In this document: positions 52,877 to 63,289 of the stretch, one piece after another
How the letters are laid out: each line of letters starts with the position of its first letter
Position numbering within the stretch: position 1 is the stretch's first letter
From: a bacterium
GTDB lineage: Bacteria > Sumerlaeota > Sumerlaeia > SLMS01 > JAHLLQ01
Assembly: GCA_020444065.1 (NCBI GenBank)
Contig: JAHLLQ010000001.1
Coordinates: 248,001 to 312,000, forward strand
Length of the DNA stretch: 64,000 nucleotides
Reading direction: 5' to 3'
Program-made: the position numbers and the translations under genes
The notes under the pieces: model-generated
Told to the model about the DNA's origin: nothing
Databases searched by the model: none
Seen by the model: the letters and a program-made list of their open reading frames with translations, nothing else

Positions 52877-55399
52877 ATGCAACGGCACTCCGAGCACCTT
52901 CGCCTCCTCGGCCTCCTCTTACTGTTTGTACTTGGTGTCTCCATCGGCCAGGCGGCCGATCTGACCATCAACGCGGTGGCGGGATACGGCGGCTACTACC
53001 GCCCCGGCAAGTGGGCGCCGGTTGTGGTCTCCATCGATAATCGCCCACGCGAGGGCAAGCCCGGCGATACAAGTCTGGACTTTGAGGGGCGCCTGATCAT
53101 CGAGACGCAGAGTTTCTCAACTCGCGGCGGCCAGTACCAATTCACCCGCGACGTCACAGTGCCGGCCTTCTCGACGCAGCGCTTTGTTGTCTATGCCAAG
53201 TTCCCGGAGAACACGTCCGTGCAGCGCCCTTCTCTCGAAGTGCGCGCATCCAGCGGCCGGCGCATTCAAGTTATTCCGCTGGATGTTCAACCCTTGCTGA
53301 AGAACGACGTGTTGATGGTCACGGTCTCGGAGCAATTGGCGCGGTTGTACTTCCCGGTTCCGCGCTCGGGCGCAGTGAACTTCATCAAGCAGGCCGATAT
53401 GTCCACGCAGCACTTCCCCGATCACTGGGCCGGCTACGATTCTGTCGACATCCTCGTATTCCCTCGCTGGCCGGAAGGTCGTTTGACCTCGCAATCCGTC
53501 GATGCGATTCGCGATTGGGTCAACATGGGAGGAACGCTCGTGTTCCTCGGTGGATCGAACTCCAATTCCTACGCGAGCGGAGTGCCGGAAGATCTGCTTC
53601 CTGTGATGACAGAAAGCAGCGCGCCTTTCCTCATCGGCGAGAATGGAATGGTGGAAGCCGATGAAGACACGAGCCTGCTGGAAGAGAACGCTGTTCTCGT
53701 GAGCAGGGCAACGGTCCGGGAAGGTGCGAGTGTCCTGGTCGAAGGGGGAAAGGACATTCCCCTGCTTGTACGGCGCCCCCACGGGCGTGGTCAGATACTG
53801 TTTATCGCATTCGATCTGGAGACCTTGCCTGAGAAAGTCAGAAACCTGTTTGCTCCCTACTGGATGGGAGTACAACCGATCCGGAACGTGGTCGATTGGC
53901 GCTACGCGTTGCCAAAGACACTCGGCGAGTTGCGCCTGATCGCAAAGGGGACCGCTCGCCCGCCAAACGTGGCGCTGATCATCATGATCTGCGTGCTCTA
54001 TACCGTCATCGTGGGTCCCGTGAATTTCTTCATCCTCAACAAGCGCAACTGGATCCAATGGGCATGGCTGACCGTGCCGTTGATCGTCCTGATCTTCTCT
54101 GGGCTGATTTACACGATCGGTACGCTTTCCAAGGGCGGCAAGTACATCGCCCGGGAAATGGCCATCATGCAGGGGACTCAAGGACAGGACACGTTCAACG
54201 ATCAAACGTACGTTGGTATCTTTGTCCCCAGCGCCGGGAATTACTCTTTCTGGTCCGACGATCCCAAGACGGCCATCGGCGATTCGGATCGTTGGTTCGA
54301 AATGGAGGGCCTCGAACGCTCGGCTCTGATTGATCTCGGGGCAGCCGCCGGCAGCGCCGATCTCGGGCTCACGGGTCAATCTCCGGATTTCTTCTACGAT
54401 GGCACGCAAGTCAATGCGCGGCGCTGGCCATTACGGACATTCGATACGGCGATGCTGCAGACCCGCGGCCCCCGTAAACTGGATGGGGCACTTGATGGCA
54501 GCTTCCAGTTCTACGATACGAATGATTCCTATTTGATCGAGGGCGACCTGATCAACAACACTGGAAGAGACTTCTACGCTGCGGGTCTGTTCTTTGGTGG
54601 GCGCGTGCATTTCATCGGTGAGCTTCGGAATAAGGAATCGCGTTCGTTCCAAGGAAGAGACCTGGAGCTTTGGATGAGCCCATCTCCTTCTGCGGCGACC
54701 TCCCCCTGGCGCGGATTCTCTACGGCAGTGGCCGGCATGACCGATTACAGTCACGGCAAGACCGACGAGGCCATCAACCGCGAGAACGCCGAGAAGGTGC
54801 TTAACACGATTTTCAATCCCGGCCTGACGGGAGAGCTCTTTCCGCCGGAGGATGGACGTTTCTGGTTTGTCGGGCTTTCCGAGTCCGAGGACCTGACAGT
54901 CAACATCGGCGGATTTGAACGTGACCTTGGGATGCGTTCGGAGATCGTGATGGTGGAACTGAATCTCGCTCCACCCTTGGGCGATTTCAGGGTCCCGGAA
55001 GAGATCGTGCAGGTGCGACTCCACGATTACACGCGAAACGCACCCTTCACCATCCTGGACAACGGCGACCTGGAGATGCAGAACAGCCAGGGCGTCGTTT
55101 CGTACGAAATGCCCTTCAATTATGGGGGGCTCGCGGGCTCGATCGTGCAACCCATCATACGTGAAGAACACGACACCACCCGCCAAGAATTTAATGTCTC
55201 GATCTACGATAACGAACGCGGAAACTTCCTGATAGCAAACGGTAGCCAGCCGATTCGGGATCGGAGCGACAACATCATCATGCCGTATTCCGGTCGCGGC
55301 TTCGCGTTGCTTGAATCTAAGAAACCCGATGAGAAGACGATTGGGAGTCCCACGACTGTGACTCGCGTCAAATTCCGGATGCAGGGGTATGGCGAGTGA
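52877..55399 (+). CDS. Exported membrane protein with glutamine-amidotransferase-like domain
   Basis: 840 residues. Signal peptide at about 8-26 (LRLLGLLLLFVLGVSIGQAA). The N-terminal 130 residues are a beta-sandwich (YYRPGKWAPVVVSIDN). Residues ~150-330 look like a class I GATase-like flavodoxin fold (YDSVDILVFPRWPEGRL, then IRDWVNMGGTLVFLGG), without a visible catalytic Cys-His-Glu triad. Two membrane helices follow (about 364-387 and 395-417) with the family motif YTVIVGPVNFFILNKRNWIQ. The C-terminal ~420 residues are extracytoplasmic beta-rich. The VGPxNFxxLxxxxR-x-W pattern is shared by uncharacterised membrane proteins of Firmicutes and Planctomycetes. Role unknown. GTGA overlap with the next gene. 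Confidence 0.7.
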   Translation: MQRHSEHLRLLGLLLLFVLGVSIGQAADLTINAVAGYGGYYRPGKWAPVVVSIDNRPREGKPGDTSLDFEGRLIIETQSFSTRGGQYQFTRDVTVPAFSTQRFVVYAKFPENTSVQRPSLEVRASSGRRIQVIPLDVQPLLKNDVLMVTVSEQLARLYFPVPRSGAVNFIKQADMSTQHFPDHWAGYDSVDILVFPRWPEGRLTSQSVDAIRDWVNMGGTLVFLGGSNSNSYASGVPEDLLPVMTESSAPFLIGENGMVEADEDTSLLEENAVLVSRATVREGASVLVEGGKDIPLLVRRPHGRGQILFIAFDLETLPEKVRNLFAPYWMGVQPIRNVVDWRYALPKTLGELRLIAKGTARPPNVALIIMICVLYTVIVGPVNFFILNKRNWIQWAWLTVPLIVLIFSGLIYTIGTLSKGGKYIAREMAIMQGTQGQDTFNDQTYVGIFVPSAGNYSFWSDDPKTAIGDSDRWFEMEGLERSALIDLGAAAGSADLGLTGQSPDFFYDGTQVNARRWPLRTFDTAMLQTRGPRKLDGALDGSFQFYDTNDSYLIEGDLINNTGRDFYAAGLFFGGRVHFIGELRNKESRSFQGRDLELWMSPSPSAATSPWRGFSTAVAGMTDYSHGKTDEAINRENAEKVLNTIFNPGLTGELFPPEDGRFWFVGLSESEDLTVNIGGFERDLGMRSEIVMVELNLAPPLGDFRVPEEIVQVRLHDYTRNAPFTILDNGDLEMQNSQGVVSYEMPFNYGGLAGSIVQPIIREEHDTTRQEFNVSIYDNERGNFLIANGSQPIRDRSDNIIMPYSGRGFALLESKKPDEKTIGSPTTVTRVKFRMQGYGE

Positions 55400-55899
55400 G
55401 CATTCCTCGGATAGCCACTGTGTTGCTGACGCTTATCCTGCTCCCGATTGGGGGCTTCGCAGAGAGCCGTTTTGAATTGCAGGAGCAACCCGGCAGCGAT
55501 GCGTTTCGCGAATTCGTCCTGGTACACCACACAGACAAAAACTCGACCCCGACGGCTGCTCAGGCCGCATTCATCCTGCGCACAACCGACTCTTCGGGCC
55601 TGTTACTGAACATCAAGGTGGTTCCGCGGTATGAGATTTCACGTACGCCGCGGCGGGGAACACCGGTTCCGGAAGCAGGCGGACACGAAGCTCAACTGCT
55701 AGTTGGTGTGAAGAAACTCTCACCGGGCGCGGCATTCGCCGATGACGCCGAAATTTGTCGTTTTCAAGTGCCGGCCAAAGCGCGAGGAGATGTACGTGTT
55801 ATCGTCTCGCGGGATCGAGGCGGATTGCGTTCATGGTCGGGACAGGACCTGACGCCCGCGTCGTCCATCATCGCGAAGAAGTCACTGGGCGACGACTGA
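55396..55899 (+). CDS. Small secreted protein, unknown
   Basis: 167 residues from a GTG that overlaps the preceding TGA (GTGA), so its translation is coupled to the large membrane protein. The signal peptide IATVLLTLILLPIGGFAES is clear. The mature ~145 residues look like a single beta-rich domain (FVLVHHTDKNSTPTAAQAAF, ICRFQVPAKARGDVRVIVSR). No family recognised. By coupling it may form a complex with the preceding protein. Its 3' end overlaps the convergent amidase gene by 18 bases. Confidence 0.65.
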   Translation: MSIPRIATVLLTLILLPIGGFAESRFELQEQPGSDAFREFVLVHHTDKNSTPTAAQAAFILRTTDSSGLLLNIKVVPRYEISRTPRRGTPVPEAGGHEAQLLVGVKKLSPGAAFADDAEICRFQVPAKARGDVRVIVSRDRGGLRSWSGQDLTPASSIIAKKSLGDD

Positions 55900-56979
55900 C
55901 ATTCCCCACTGCTCCCCCGCTGGAACCGTGATGGGTGGCGTGATTGAGGAGTTCTTCGTGCGATTCTCGAACTGAATCGAAAGCGTTCGATCGATCTTCT
56001 CGTCGAACAGCAGATCGTCCCAAAGCCACAAACGATTGCCTCGCCACTCAGTGCGCTCGACGGGCTTGCCGTTGATCGATGCTTGAATCGTGGAGACACG
56101 AATTCGCGCGACCTCCTTGCCCCAGCCTTCTTTCATTCCATCCAGACACTCCACAATGAGCGCACGCCGATCACTCGGCCGCCGATCCGCGAAGATCGAC
56201 TCCACTCGCCACGATGGCACGCCGTTCGAGGCCCACTGCGTCAGCCCCAGCATCAGCGCCCACGCCACGCGCTCGGTGTACTCTTCGGATCGAAGGCGCT
56301 GTTCCTCGGTCGGGTTTGAGAGGAACGAACACTCCGCCAACACCGCGGGCATGTTCGCCTCACGCAGGACGCCGAAGCCGTCGTCGTACATCAGCAGATC
56401 GCTGTAGATGCCGGACGACATGGCCTGCGGCGGACGCAACGTCCACGCGAGACTATCGCTCAGTTCACGTGCGAGATCCAGACTCGCAGGATGCGTATCT
56501 CCATCGCCATGGTACCAGACCGACGAGTAGTTCGCATCGGGCGGACCTGCGTTGAAATGAATGGAGAGAAACAGATCGGCGTTCGCCTGGTTCGCGATGT
56601 CGGCGCGCAGCGTAAGGCTCACGAAACGATCGTCGGCTCGCGTCAGGATCACATTCGCTCCGGCTTCCTCCAGCAATTCCTGGAGCTTCTTCGCCGTGCG
56701 CAGATTCACGACGGCTTCCCGCAGTCCCGTCGGGCCGCGCTTGTATCCGCTCTCCTCGTACTCCGTCCCCACATCTCCCCCATGGCCTGGGTCGAGGACG
56801 ATTGTCAGATCGGCCAGCAGTCGCGCCTGCGGAGGCAATTCATCTGGAATTGGCGGCAACATGGCCCATCCTTCATCGGCGCGGGGATCGAGCGGAATGT
56901 CCGGCGAACCATCGCTGAAGCAGTTCACGAGAAAAAGGGCGGAAACGGAGAGCAAGAGGGACAGGAAAAGGGCTTTCAC
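55882..56979 (-). CDS. N-acetylmuramoyl-L-alanine amidase, AmiC-type lipoprotein
   Basis: 365 residues from a GTG at 56979 with GGAG nine bases upstream; this start gives a short, clean lipoprotein signal (KALFLSLLLSVSALFLVNC, lipobox LVNC). Amidase_3 domain: zinc ligands His in IVLDPGHGGDVGTEYEESG, Glu in GLREAVVNLRTA and His in FLSIHFNAGP, plus catalytic Glu in AVLAECSFLSNPTEEQRL. It cleaves the bond between muramic acid and L-Ala of peptidoglycan in the periplasm. The C-terminal ~100 residues are a separate beta-rich domain. It is the last gene of the minus-strand lepA-HU-rnhB-amidase group. Confidence 0.9.
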   Translation of the reverse strand: MKALFLSLLLSVSALFLVNCFSDGSPDIPLDPRADEGWAMLPPIPDELPPQARLLADLTIVLDPGHGGDVGTEYEESGYKRGPTGLREAVVNLRTAKKLQELLEEAGANVILTRADDRFVSLTLRADIANQANADLFLSIHFNAGPPDANYSSVWYHGDGDTHPASLDLARELSDSLAWTLRPPQAMSSGIYSDLLMYDDGFGVLREANMPAVLAECSFLSNPTEEQRLRSEEYTERVAWALMLGLTQWASNGVPSWRVESIFADRRPSDRRALIVECLDGMKEGWGKEVARIRVSTIQASINGKPVERTEWRGNRLWLWDDLLFDEKIDRTLSIQFENRTKNSSITPPITVPAGEQWGMSVVAQ

Positions 56980-57045
56980 GGGGAGAATACTCCGAGCAGA
57001 TTGCACGGATTCAATCCCGAGAGGTCCTACAAAGGCAAGAAGTCG

Positions 57046-57882
57046 TTAGCGAGCGGACTGCAGGAATCTTTCGGCGCGCTCTGCGATCGCCTGCATGAGT
57101 ACCTCGAAGTCGAGCGGAGGCAATGTATCCCGGGAATCCTCGACCTGGCTTCGGATTGCCGCATACGCGTCCGGCGTGGGCGCTGTCGCATCCAACAGTT
57201 TCATCAGGCGATGGAAGCACTGCGAGCGAAGCGGCTCCTGGCTGAAGAACCCCACTCCATTGAAGGTCATTCGATGGAGCGAAGTGGGCCCGTACTTCTC
57301 GAGCGCTTCGTAATGATCGGCCGTCGCGTAGCCACGATTCCGATCCCAACCATAAAGGGGAAACTCCTCGTGATAGCGATCCATCATGCGGTCGCGTGTG
57401 ACCTTTGCCAGGATGGATGCCGCGGCGATGCTGGACGACTTGGAGTCGCCCTTGATGATCGGAAGTTGGGGCAGAGGAACTGACGGCAACGTCAACGCGT
57501 CCGTAACAAGCGCCCCGGGCTGGGTGGCCATCATTTCTACCGCCCGACGCGCAGCTTCTCGTGTCGCCTCCAGGATGTTCATCACATCGATCTCGTGCGA
57601 GTGGCAAATGCCCACACCCCAGGCTAACGCGCGGCGTTGAATCTGATCGTAGAGCTTCTCGCGGGTTGCAGCGGGGATCTTTTTTGAATCGTTCAGCCCT
57701 GATGGGCGCTTTGCTTCCAGGTCCCAGATGACGGCGGCCGCCACCACAGGACCCGCAAGGGGGCCGCGGCCGGCTTCATCGATTCCGGCGACCAGACAAT
57801 TACCGTGTTGAGAGGACCAGTCCCGTTCGGGACGAATGGTGGGCCGCTTTGCGGCGGTGGCTTTCTTGACGCGTGGGGCCAA
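57046..57882 (-). CDS. rnhB: Ribonuclease HII
   Basis: 278 residues from a TTG at 57882 with GAGG eight bases upstream; no better start is in frame. Cleaves RNA in RNA-DNA hybrids, including single ribonucleotides. Motifs: the active-site pair D35-E36 in [33 protein letters not shown] with the third acidic residue, [20 protein letters not shown] and the [18 protein letters not shown] segment followed by HRMTFNGV. The ~25-residue basic N-terminus and ~50-residue C-terminal helical extension are additions to the ~200-residue core. It lies between the HU gene (20 bases) and the amidase. Confidence 0.93.
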   Translation of the reverse strand: MAPRVKKATAAKRPTIRPERDWSSQHGNCLVAGIDEAGRGPLAGPVVAAAVIWDLEAKRPSGLNDSKKIPAATREKLYDQIQRRALAWGVGICHSHEIDVMNILEATREAARRAVEMMATQPGALVTDALTLPSVPLPQLPIIKGDSKSSSIAAASILAKVTRDRMMDRYHEEFPLYGWDRNRGYATADHYEALEKYGPTSLHRMTFNGVGFFSQEPLRSQCFHRLMKLLDATAPTPDAYAAIRSQVEDSRDTLPPLDFEVLMQAIAERAERFLQSAR

Positions 57883-57902
57883 AATCTCGGCCTCGGGGCG
57901 GT

Positions 57903-58193
57903 TTATTCGGTCGGGGTGTCGCCGTTGACCTTCTCGCGGAAGGATTTGCCCGGCTTGAAGACCACGACCTTCTTCTCGGGGATGAAGATCTGCTCGCCAG
58001 TCCGCGGATTCCGGCCGTTACGGGCGTTCTTGCTCTTCACCAGGAAGGTTCCGAATCCAACGAGCGAGACTTTTTCGCCCGATTTCAGCCCATCCTTGAT
58101 GGCGTCCAGAAAGATTTCGACGGCTTCATAGGCCTCTGCACGAGCCAGTCCGGTCTTGTTCATTACGAGGTTGGCGACTTCGGCCTTCGTCAT
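57903..58193 (-). CDS. HU/IHF family DNA-binding protein
   Basis: 96 residues from the ATG at 58193 (GGAG five bases upstream; a longer frame exists but the HU length fits this start). Dimeric nucleoid protein that bends DNA. MTKAEVANLVMNKTGL opens the family helix-turn-helix, VSLVGFGTFLVKSKNARNGRNPRTG is the arm signature in two parts (45-58, 59-70) and IPEKKVVVFKPGKSF closes the fold. The ARNGRNPRTGE arm and IPEKKVV are close to IHF-alpha. Located between lepA and rnhB. Confidence 0.93.
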   Translation of the reverse strand: MTKAEVANLVMNKTGLARAEAYEAVEIFLDAIKDGLKSGEKVSLVGFGTFLVKSKNARNGRNPRTGEQIFIPEKKVVVFKPGKSFREKVNGDTPTE

Positions 58194-58319
58194 CGATCTT
58201 CGCTCCGGTGTCGCCCCGCCAGGGATCAATTGCGGGGATTTGAATGTCGACATGCAGGAGATAACTCGTGCGCCGTCAGGTCAATAGAAAGCTGGACAGT
58301 TCTTTCTTCCGGGGCGCCG

Positions 58320-60131
58320 TCACTCCTCATCCAGCTTCAGAACGGCCATGAACGCTTCCTGCGGGATTTCCACGCGGCCGATCTGCTTCATGCGCTTCTT
58401 GCCTTCCTTCTGCTTCTCCAGCAGCTTGCGCTTTCGTGTGATGTCGCCGCCGTAGCACTTCGACGTCACGTCCTTGCGCATGGCCGAGACATCCTCGCGG
58501 GCGACGATCTTGCCGCCGACAGCCGCCTGAATCGCGACCTTGAACATCTGTCGAGGAACGATCTTCCTCAACTTCTGACACAGCAGCCGACCGCGCGGGC
58601 TGGCGTCTTCCCGGTGAACGATCACCGACAGCGCATCCACCGGCTCGCCGTTGATCAGCACATCCAGTTTCACCATGTTGCCCTTCTTGTAGCCCGAGAC
58701 TTCATAGTCGAAGCTCGCGTAGCCCTGGGTCATGGCTTTCAGCTTGTCGTGGAAGTCCGTGACGACTTCCGACAGCGGCAACTCGTAGGTCAGCTTCACG
58801 CGATCCGAGGTCACGAAGTGCATCTCGATCTGCGTGCCTTTCTTGGCCTCGCAAAGCTGCAGTACGTTCCCCATGTAGTCCTTCGGGAAGTAGATGTTCA
58901 CGGTGATGTATGGTTCCTCGACCGTCTCGATCTCCTGCTGGGGTGGCAGTTTCGAGGGGTTCTCAATGAACATCGTCTCGCCATTGGTCTTCGTGATGCG
59001 GTAATTCACGGAGGGTGCGGTGAAGACGAGATCGAGATCGTACTCGCGCTCGAGGCGTTCCTGGATGATCTCCATGTGAAGGAGACCAAGGAAGCCGACA
59101 CGGAAGCCGAAGCCGAGGGCCTCACTCACTTCCGGTTCAACGTGCAGCGCCGCGTCGTTGAGCTGAAGCTTCTCAACTGCTTCCTTCAATGCATCGTAAT
59201 CGTCCGCGGCCGAAGGATACATGCCGGCAAACACGACCGGACGCGCTTCGCGGTAGCCAGGAAGCGCCGCTGCCGCAGGCTTTCTGGCGTGTGTGATCGT
59301 GTCGCCAACGCGCACGTCGCTGATCGTCTTGATGCCGGCGACGACATAACCAACTTCGCCGCAATCGAGCGACTCGACCTTTGCCTGTGCCGGCGTCATG
59401 ACACCGACTTCGGTGACTTCGTATTCCAACCCACCGCGCATGAATCGAATCTTGTCGCCAGCCTGCAGCGCGCCATCGATCACACGCACATAGCACACCA
59501 CGCCTCGATAGACATCGTACAACGAATCGAAGATCAGCGCGCGCAATGGCGCGTCCGGGTTACCACGCGGCGGCGGAATGCACTCGACGACAGCATCCAG
59601 GAGAGCCTTGCAGCCCTGGCCGGTCTTCGCAGAAATCGGAATCGCGAGATCCGGATCGAGCCCAACCGTGTCTCGGATTTGCTCGCGCGTCGACTCAAGG
59701 TCCGCGCTGGGCAAGTCGATCTTATTAATCACCGGCACGATTTCGAGGTCGTTCTCGAGCGCCAGGTACACGTTCGCGAGGGTCTGCGCCTCAACGCCCT
59801 GAGCAGCATCGACGACGAGCACGGCACCTTCGCAGGCTGCCAACGAACGCGAGACCTCGTATGTGAAGTCCACGTGCCCCGGTGTATCGATCAGGTTCAA
59901 CTGGTAGATCTCGCCATCCTTCGCCCGGTGGAAGAGCCGCACTGCCTGCGCTTTGATCGTGATGCCGCGCTCGCGCTCGAGATCCATCGAATCGAGCACC
60001 TGGCTGCGCATCTCACGCTGGGTCAACGTACCGGTCTCCTCCAGGAGGCGATCGGCAAGGGTCGACTTCCCATGATCGATATGGGCGATGATACTGAAAT
60101 TCCGAATCTTGTCGTAGGACGTACCGGGCAC
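58320..60131 (-). CDS. lepA: Translation elongation factor 4 (LepA)
   Basis: 603 residues, the standard length. Ribosomal GTPase that promotes back-translocation or helps 30S biogenesis. G motifs: P-loop [16 protein letters not shown] near 16-31, [27 protein letters not shown]. The LepA-specific [18 protein letters not shown] and C-terminal KMRRCGDI-like region (here [17 protein letters not shown], then [13 protein letters not shown]) are present. The start is a GTG at 60131 with no strong ribosome binding site. It probably heads the lepA-HU-rnhB-amidase operon. Confidence 0.96.
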   Translation of the reverse strand: MPGTSYDKIRNFSIIAHIDHGKSTLADRLLEETGTLTQREMRSQVLDSMDLERERGITIKAQAVRLFHRAKDGEIYQLNLIDTPGHVDFTYEVSRSLAACEGAVLVVDAAQGVEAQTLANVYLALENDLEIVPVINKIDLPSADLESTREQIRDTVGLDPDLAIPISAKTGQGCKALLDAVVECIPPPRGNPDAPLRALIFDSLYDVYRGVVCYVRVIDGALQAGDKIRFMRGGLEYEVTEVGVMTPAQAKVESLDCGEVGYVVAGIKTISDVRVGDTITHARKPAAAALPGYREARPVVFAGMYPSAADDYDALKEAVEKLQLNDAALHVEPEVSEALGFGFRVGFLGLLHMEIIQERLEREYDLDLVFTAPSVNYRITKTNGETMFIENPSKLPPQQEIETVEEPYITVNIYFPKDYMGNVLQLCEAKKGTQIEMHFVTSDRVKLTYELPLSEVVTDFHDKLKAMTQGYASFDYEVSGYKKGNMVKLDVLINGEPVDALSVIVHREDASPRGRLLCQKLRKIVPRQMFKVAIQAAVGGKIVAREDVSAMRKDVTSKCYGGDITRKRKLLEKQKEGKKRMKQIGRVEIPQEAFMAVLKLDEE

Positions 60132-60327
60132 GGAGGTCTTTCTGCTCAGTGGATTTAGGGCGGGATGGGCGGCTGCCCGTTCCCAGGGGCGGGTTATGCA
60201 ATAGTCAGGCCCGGCGGAAAGTCAACGGCTTCTGTTAGTGACTGCTCCCCGATGAGTCCATAATCCCATTGGCCCGGTGGACGAATCGTGTTGGAAAGGC
60301 CCGCAACCTTGCGCCAGGACCATTCGC

Positions 60328-61506
60328 ATGCGGATCGCCTTCATCGGAGTCGCCAGCAATACCCACCTGCAACGGTGGGCGCGATGGCTGACGGCCCGCG
60401 GACACGAGCTGGCCTTGGTCACGCAGGACGAGCCGACAGAGCCAATCCCCGGTGCGGAGTGGCTTCCACCGCGCTGGTCGAAGGCCTTGAACGCCGTGGC
60501 CTTCGGTCTCTTCCGGCATCGCCGGTCCGCGGAGTTCTTTGCCCCCTGGGCTGTTCGGCCGGTCTTGAAGGCCTGGAAACCGGACATCGTTCATGGATTC
60601 GATGCATTGAACAACGGCTGGGCGGCCGTGAGAGCCCTTCCGGATGCCCGCACGGTTGTCGAGCCTTTCGGAAGCGACGTCTTCACGGGCTGGAAAGCCG
60701 GCAAAACGGAGGCCTTCCTGGTGCGCCAGTCCATCCGCCGCGCCGATGCCATAACCTGCAATCTCCCAACGATCGGCCCCTTCCTGACAAGAACGCTCGG
60801 GATCACTCCCCGACTGGCGTGGGGATTCTCCTGGGGCGTAGACCTTGACGTCTTCCGCCCTGAACCGTCAGCGGGAGATCCCGACTGGCGCCGCGCCCTT
60901 GAGATTTCAGCAGAGGCGCCGATTCTCTTCAGCCCAAGGGGGCTCGCGGCCTATCAGGGGCAGGACTACTGGGGCAGCCTCGACGTGATGGATGCGTTCG
61001 CGCGCCTGGCGCCGGAGATCCCCGATTTGCATCTGGCCGTGCTGACGTCGCGCACGGATCCAGTCGTGTTGAAGGACTGGAAAAGCCGGAAGCTGGCCTT
61101 GGGAACCGATGCGCGGCGGGTCATCGAGATTCCCCAACGGCTGAATTCGCAGGAGATGGCCGCACTTTACCGCACGAGCGATGTCTTCGCGAGCGTCCCC
61201 TACACCGATCTGTTGTCCTGCACCGTCCTGGAAGGTCTGGCCTGTGGTTCGCAAGCCGTCGCGGGCGGATGTCCCGATCTGGGGCCTGTCCTGCGCGATA
61301 GCCACGGGATGGAGTTGGAGGTCGTCGCCCCGCGCGATCCGGATGCGCTGGCTGAGGCAATCCGCCGTTCGCTCTCTCGTCGGGATGAGCGCCCTGAGAT
61401 CGCCAAAACAAACCGGCGCGCGATCAGTCATTATCACGATCGGGAAAAGCAGGCCCACCGCCTGGAAGAGCTCTATGAGCGACTGATGGGAAAGAAATCT
61501 GTATGA
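60328..61506 (+). CDS. Glycosyltransferase family 4
   Basis: 392 residues from the ATG at 60328 (AGGA eight bases upstream). GT-B fold: N-domain IAFIGVASNTHLQRWARWLT and PDIVHGFDALNNGWAA, C-domain ILFSPRGLAAYQGQDYWGSL and the E-x7-E motif region SCTVLEGLACGSQAVAGGCPDLG, where the acidic pair is reduced to a single Glu. VVEPFGSDVFTGWKAG carries the GSD motif also seen in bacillithiol/mycothiol-type GTs. Substrate unknown. The TPR-like gene starts within its last codons (ATGA). Confidence 0.87.
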   Translation: MRIAFIGVASNTHLQRWARWLTARGHELALVTQDEPTEPIPGAEWLPPRWSKALNAVAFGLFRHRRSAEFFAPWAVRPVLKAWKPDIVHGFDALNNGWAAVRALPDARTVVEPFGSDVFTGWKAGKTEAFLVRQSIRRADAITCNLPTIGPFLTRTLGITPRLAWGFSWGVDLDVFRPEPSAGDPDWRRALEISAEAPILFSPRGLAAYQGQDYWGSLDVMDAFARLAPEIPDLHLAVLTSRTDPVVLKDWKSRKLALGTDARRVIEIPQRLNSQEMAALYRTSDVFASVPYTDLLSCTVLEGLACGSQAVAGGCPDLGPVLRDSHGMELEVVAPRDPDALAEAIRRSLSRRDERPEIAKTNRRAISHYHDREKQAHRLEELYERLMGKKSV

Positions 61507-63275
61507 GGCACTGGAAGACACGAGATGATCGGCATTGGAGCCGCGCAAGGCGGATGCGGATTATTGTGCCCACATGCCTTAGCGCCACACTCCTCATGTC
61601 GATCCTGCACGCTGATACGATCTTCCTTAAGAATGGGCTGACCGTCGATGGGGTGGTGACACAAGAGACCGACAGTCGCGTGACAATCCGCACGTCGGGT
61701 AGTCTGCTGCAACTCCCTCGATCAACCATCGAACGCATCGATCGCGAGAATCCAAACGCAAACGCCGTTCTGAAGGCGGCCCAGACGCTGCATGGCGGCC
61801 AACTGGCGCAAGGCGTCATCCAACTCCTGGAGGCCGCGGAGTTGGAGGGCGACAAGGGGCAGTTGGAGAAGGCGCTCGTCGACAACGAGTCGACGCTGGT
61901 TCGCGCAGCGGCCGAAATGTCAAGCGATCGCCGCGTCGAGGCCCGCTTCCAGGTTCGCAAGTTGATCGGTGCCGAATTCCTGACAGAACCGGGCAACGTC
62001 ACGCTCGCCCGGATTCTGTCGGAACTGGGCGCCGAAGAAGACGCGGCGGAACTCCTTGATGAAGTTGGAATCGACTATTTGCGCGAGAATCCGCGAGCAC
62101 TGGTCTGGGCCGAGCAATTCCTCCGCCGCCAGATTCGCGCAAATGCAGACGGCGGCCAGTACGACAAGGCCGTTGGGAACATCGAGCGTTTCCGCCTTCT
62201 CAATCCAGAGGGCGCGGAAGGGCAGAAGGCGCTCGTCGCACTCTCCGAATCGGCCGCGGCCCGCGATCGCGATGACTACGAACGCGCCCTGCAGATCATC
62301 GCTCAGGATCTCTGGCCGGAGGTCCCGGAGGTTGCCCGCAATCGTGCGCTCGTTACGTTGCGCCAACTGACCACCTGGGCCGAGTTCCACCAAGAGGAAC
62401 GCAATGCACGGCGATGGCTCAAAACGTGGCTGGTTCCGATCATGCCGATCGAATCGCTCAGCGCCAGCAATCGTCTGATTCGCTCGGAAGCGGCGCGGTC
62501 ACTCAACGATGGCGATGCGGGATGGGCGCTGCGGCTGTTGGAATCGGTCGACGAGGACACACGCACACCGGAGTTGAATCGCCTGCTCAATGCGGCCCAA
62601 TTCGAAGTCAAGCAGGAGGAAGTCGATCCCGACGATCCGATCGCGCTGTTCGAGTTGGCGCAATGGGGCCTGGAACATGACCTGTTCGAACTGAGCCTTC
62701 CGGTCTTCGAGCAGGTCCGTCAGAACGAGCAATTCCGTGAGATCGTGGATGAGCAACTCTCGGTCATGCGCGCCGAACGTGATATGGAACTCCTCGACCA
62801 GGCGATCGAGGCCTACGACAAGGGTCTGCTGTTCGATGTGATCGAGATTTCAAACAAGATCGCGCTGAATCCCGATCACGAGACCCCGGTGCAGAAGCAG
62901 GCCGTGGAACTGGCGGAAGCCGCCCGCAAAGAGATCGCGATGGAACAGCAGCGGCGGCCGTATCAGGCCGAGGCGTTCTACCAGCAGGCAGAGCGCGCGC
63001 ACTTCATGGACCACCCGCAGGAAGCCTGGAATCTGATCGACATGATCCTGACTCACTACGCCGAGACGCCGGCTGCTGAGCGAGCTGCTGCATTGCTTCC
63101 ATCCGTGGCGCGCCAATTCGAGATTCAGTTGCTCGAAGGCCGTCGTACACAGATCCCGGACTATGATGTCGCGATCTCTGAGGGAGCCCTCCAGCGCGCG
63201 GACATGCTGGGCGAAGAAATCCGCCGCCTCCTTCGTGAGATGGAGGCGGCGGAAGATTCAAACGCTTCAGATTGA
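61503..63275 (+). CDS. Exported TPR-like helical protein
   Basis: 590 residues from an ATG overlapping the previous stop (ATGA); an internal ATG at 61554 with AAGGCGG close by would start the signal peptide directly. Signal IIVPTCLSATLLMSILHA. Residues ~40-85 form a small beta domain, DTIFLKNGLTVDGVVTQETD then SRVTIRTSGSLLQLPRSTIE, an LSm/SH3-like fold seen at the N-terminus of many exported planctomycetal proteins. The rest (~90-590) is an all-helical, Glu/Ala/Leu-rich array resembling TPR or Sel1 repeats. No enzyme motif. Probably a periplasmic scaffold. Ends 14 bases before the convergent ammonium transporter gene. Confidence 0.78.
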   Translation: MRHWKTRDDRHWSRARRMRIIVPTCLSATLLMSILHADTIFLKNGLTVDGVVTQETDSRVTIRTSGSLLQLPRSTIERIDRENPNANAVLKAAQTLHGGQLAQGVIQLLEAAELEGDKGQLEKALVDNESTLVRAAAEMSSDRRVEARFQVRKLIGAEFLTEPGNVTLARILSELGAEEDAAELLDEVGIDYLRENPRALVWAEQFLRRQIRANADGGQYDKAVGNIERFRLLNPEGAEGQKALVALSESAAARDRDDYERALQIIAQDLWPEVPEVARNRALVTLRQLTTWAEFHQEERNARRWLKTWLVPIMPIESLSASNRLIRSEAARSLNDGDAGWALRLLESVDEDTRTPELNRLLNAAQFEVKQEEVDPDDPIALFELAQWGLEHDLFELSLPVFEQVRQNEQFREIVDEQLSVMRAERDMELLDQAIEAYDKGLLFDVIEISNKIALNPDHETPVQKQAVELAEAARKEIAMEQQRRPYQAEAFYQQAERAHFMDHPQEAWNLIDMILTHYAETPAAERAAALLPSVARQFEIQLLEGRRTQIPDYDVAISEGALQRADMLGEEIRRLLREMEAAEDSNASD

Positions 63276-63289
63276 TTCTCAAGCTTCGA

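Noticed and set aside
57873-60158. 761-codon open frame antisense to lepA
   Set aside because: Typical GC-rich shadow frame; lepA on the other strand is complete and canonical.
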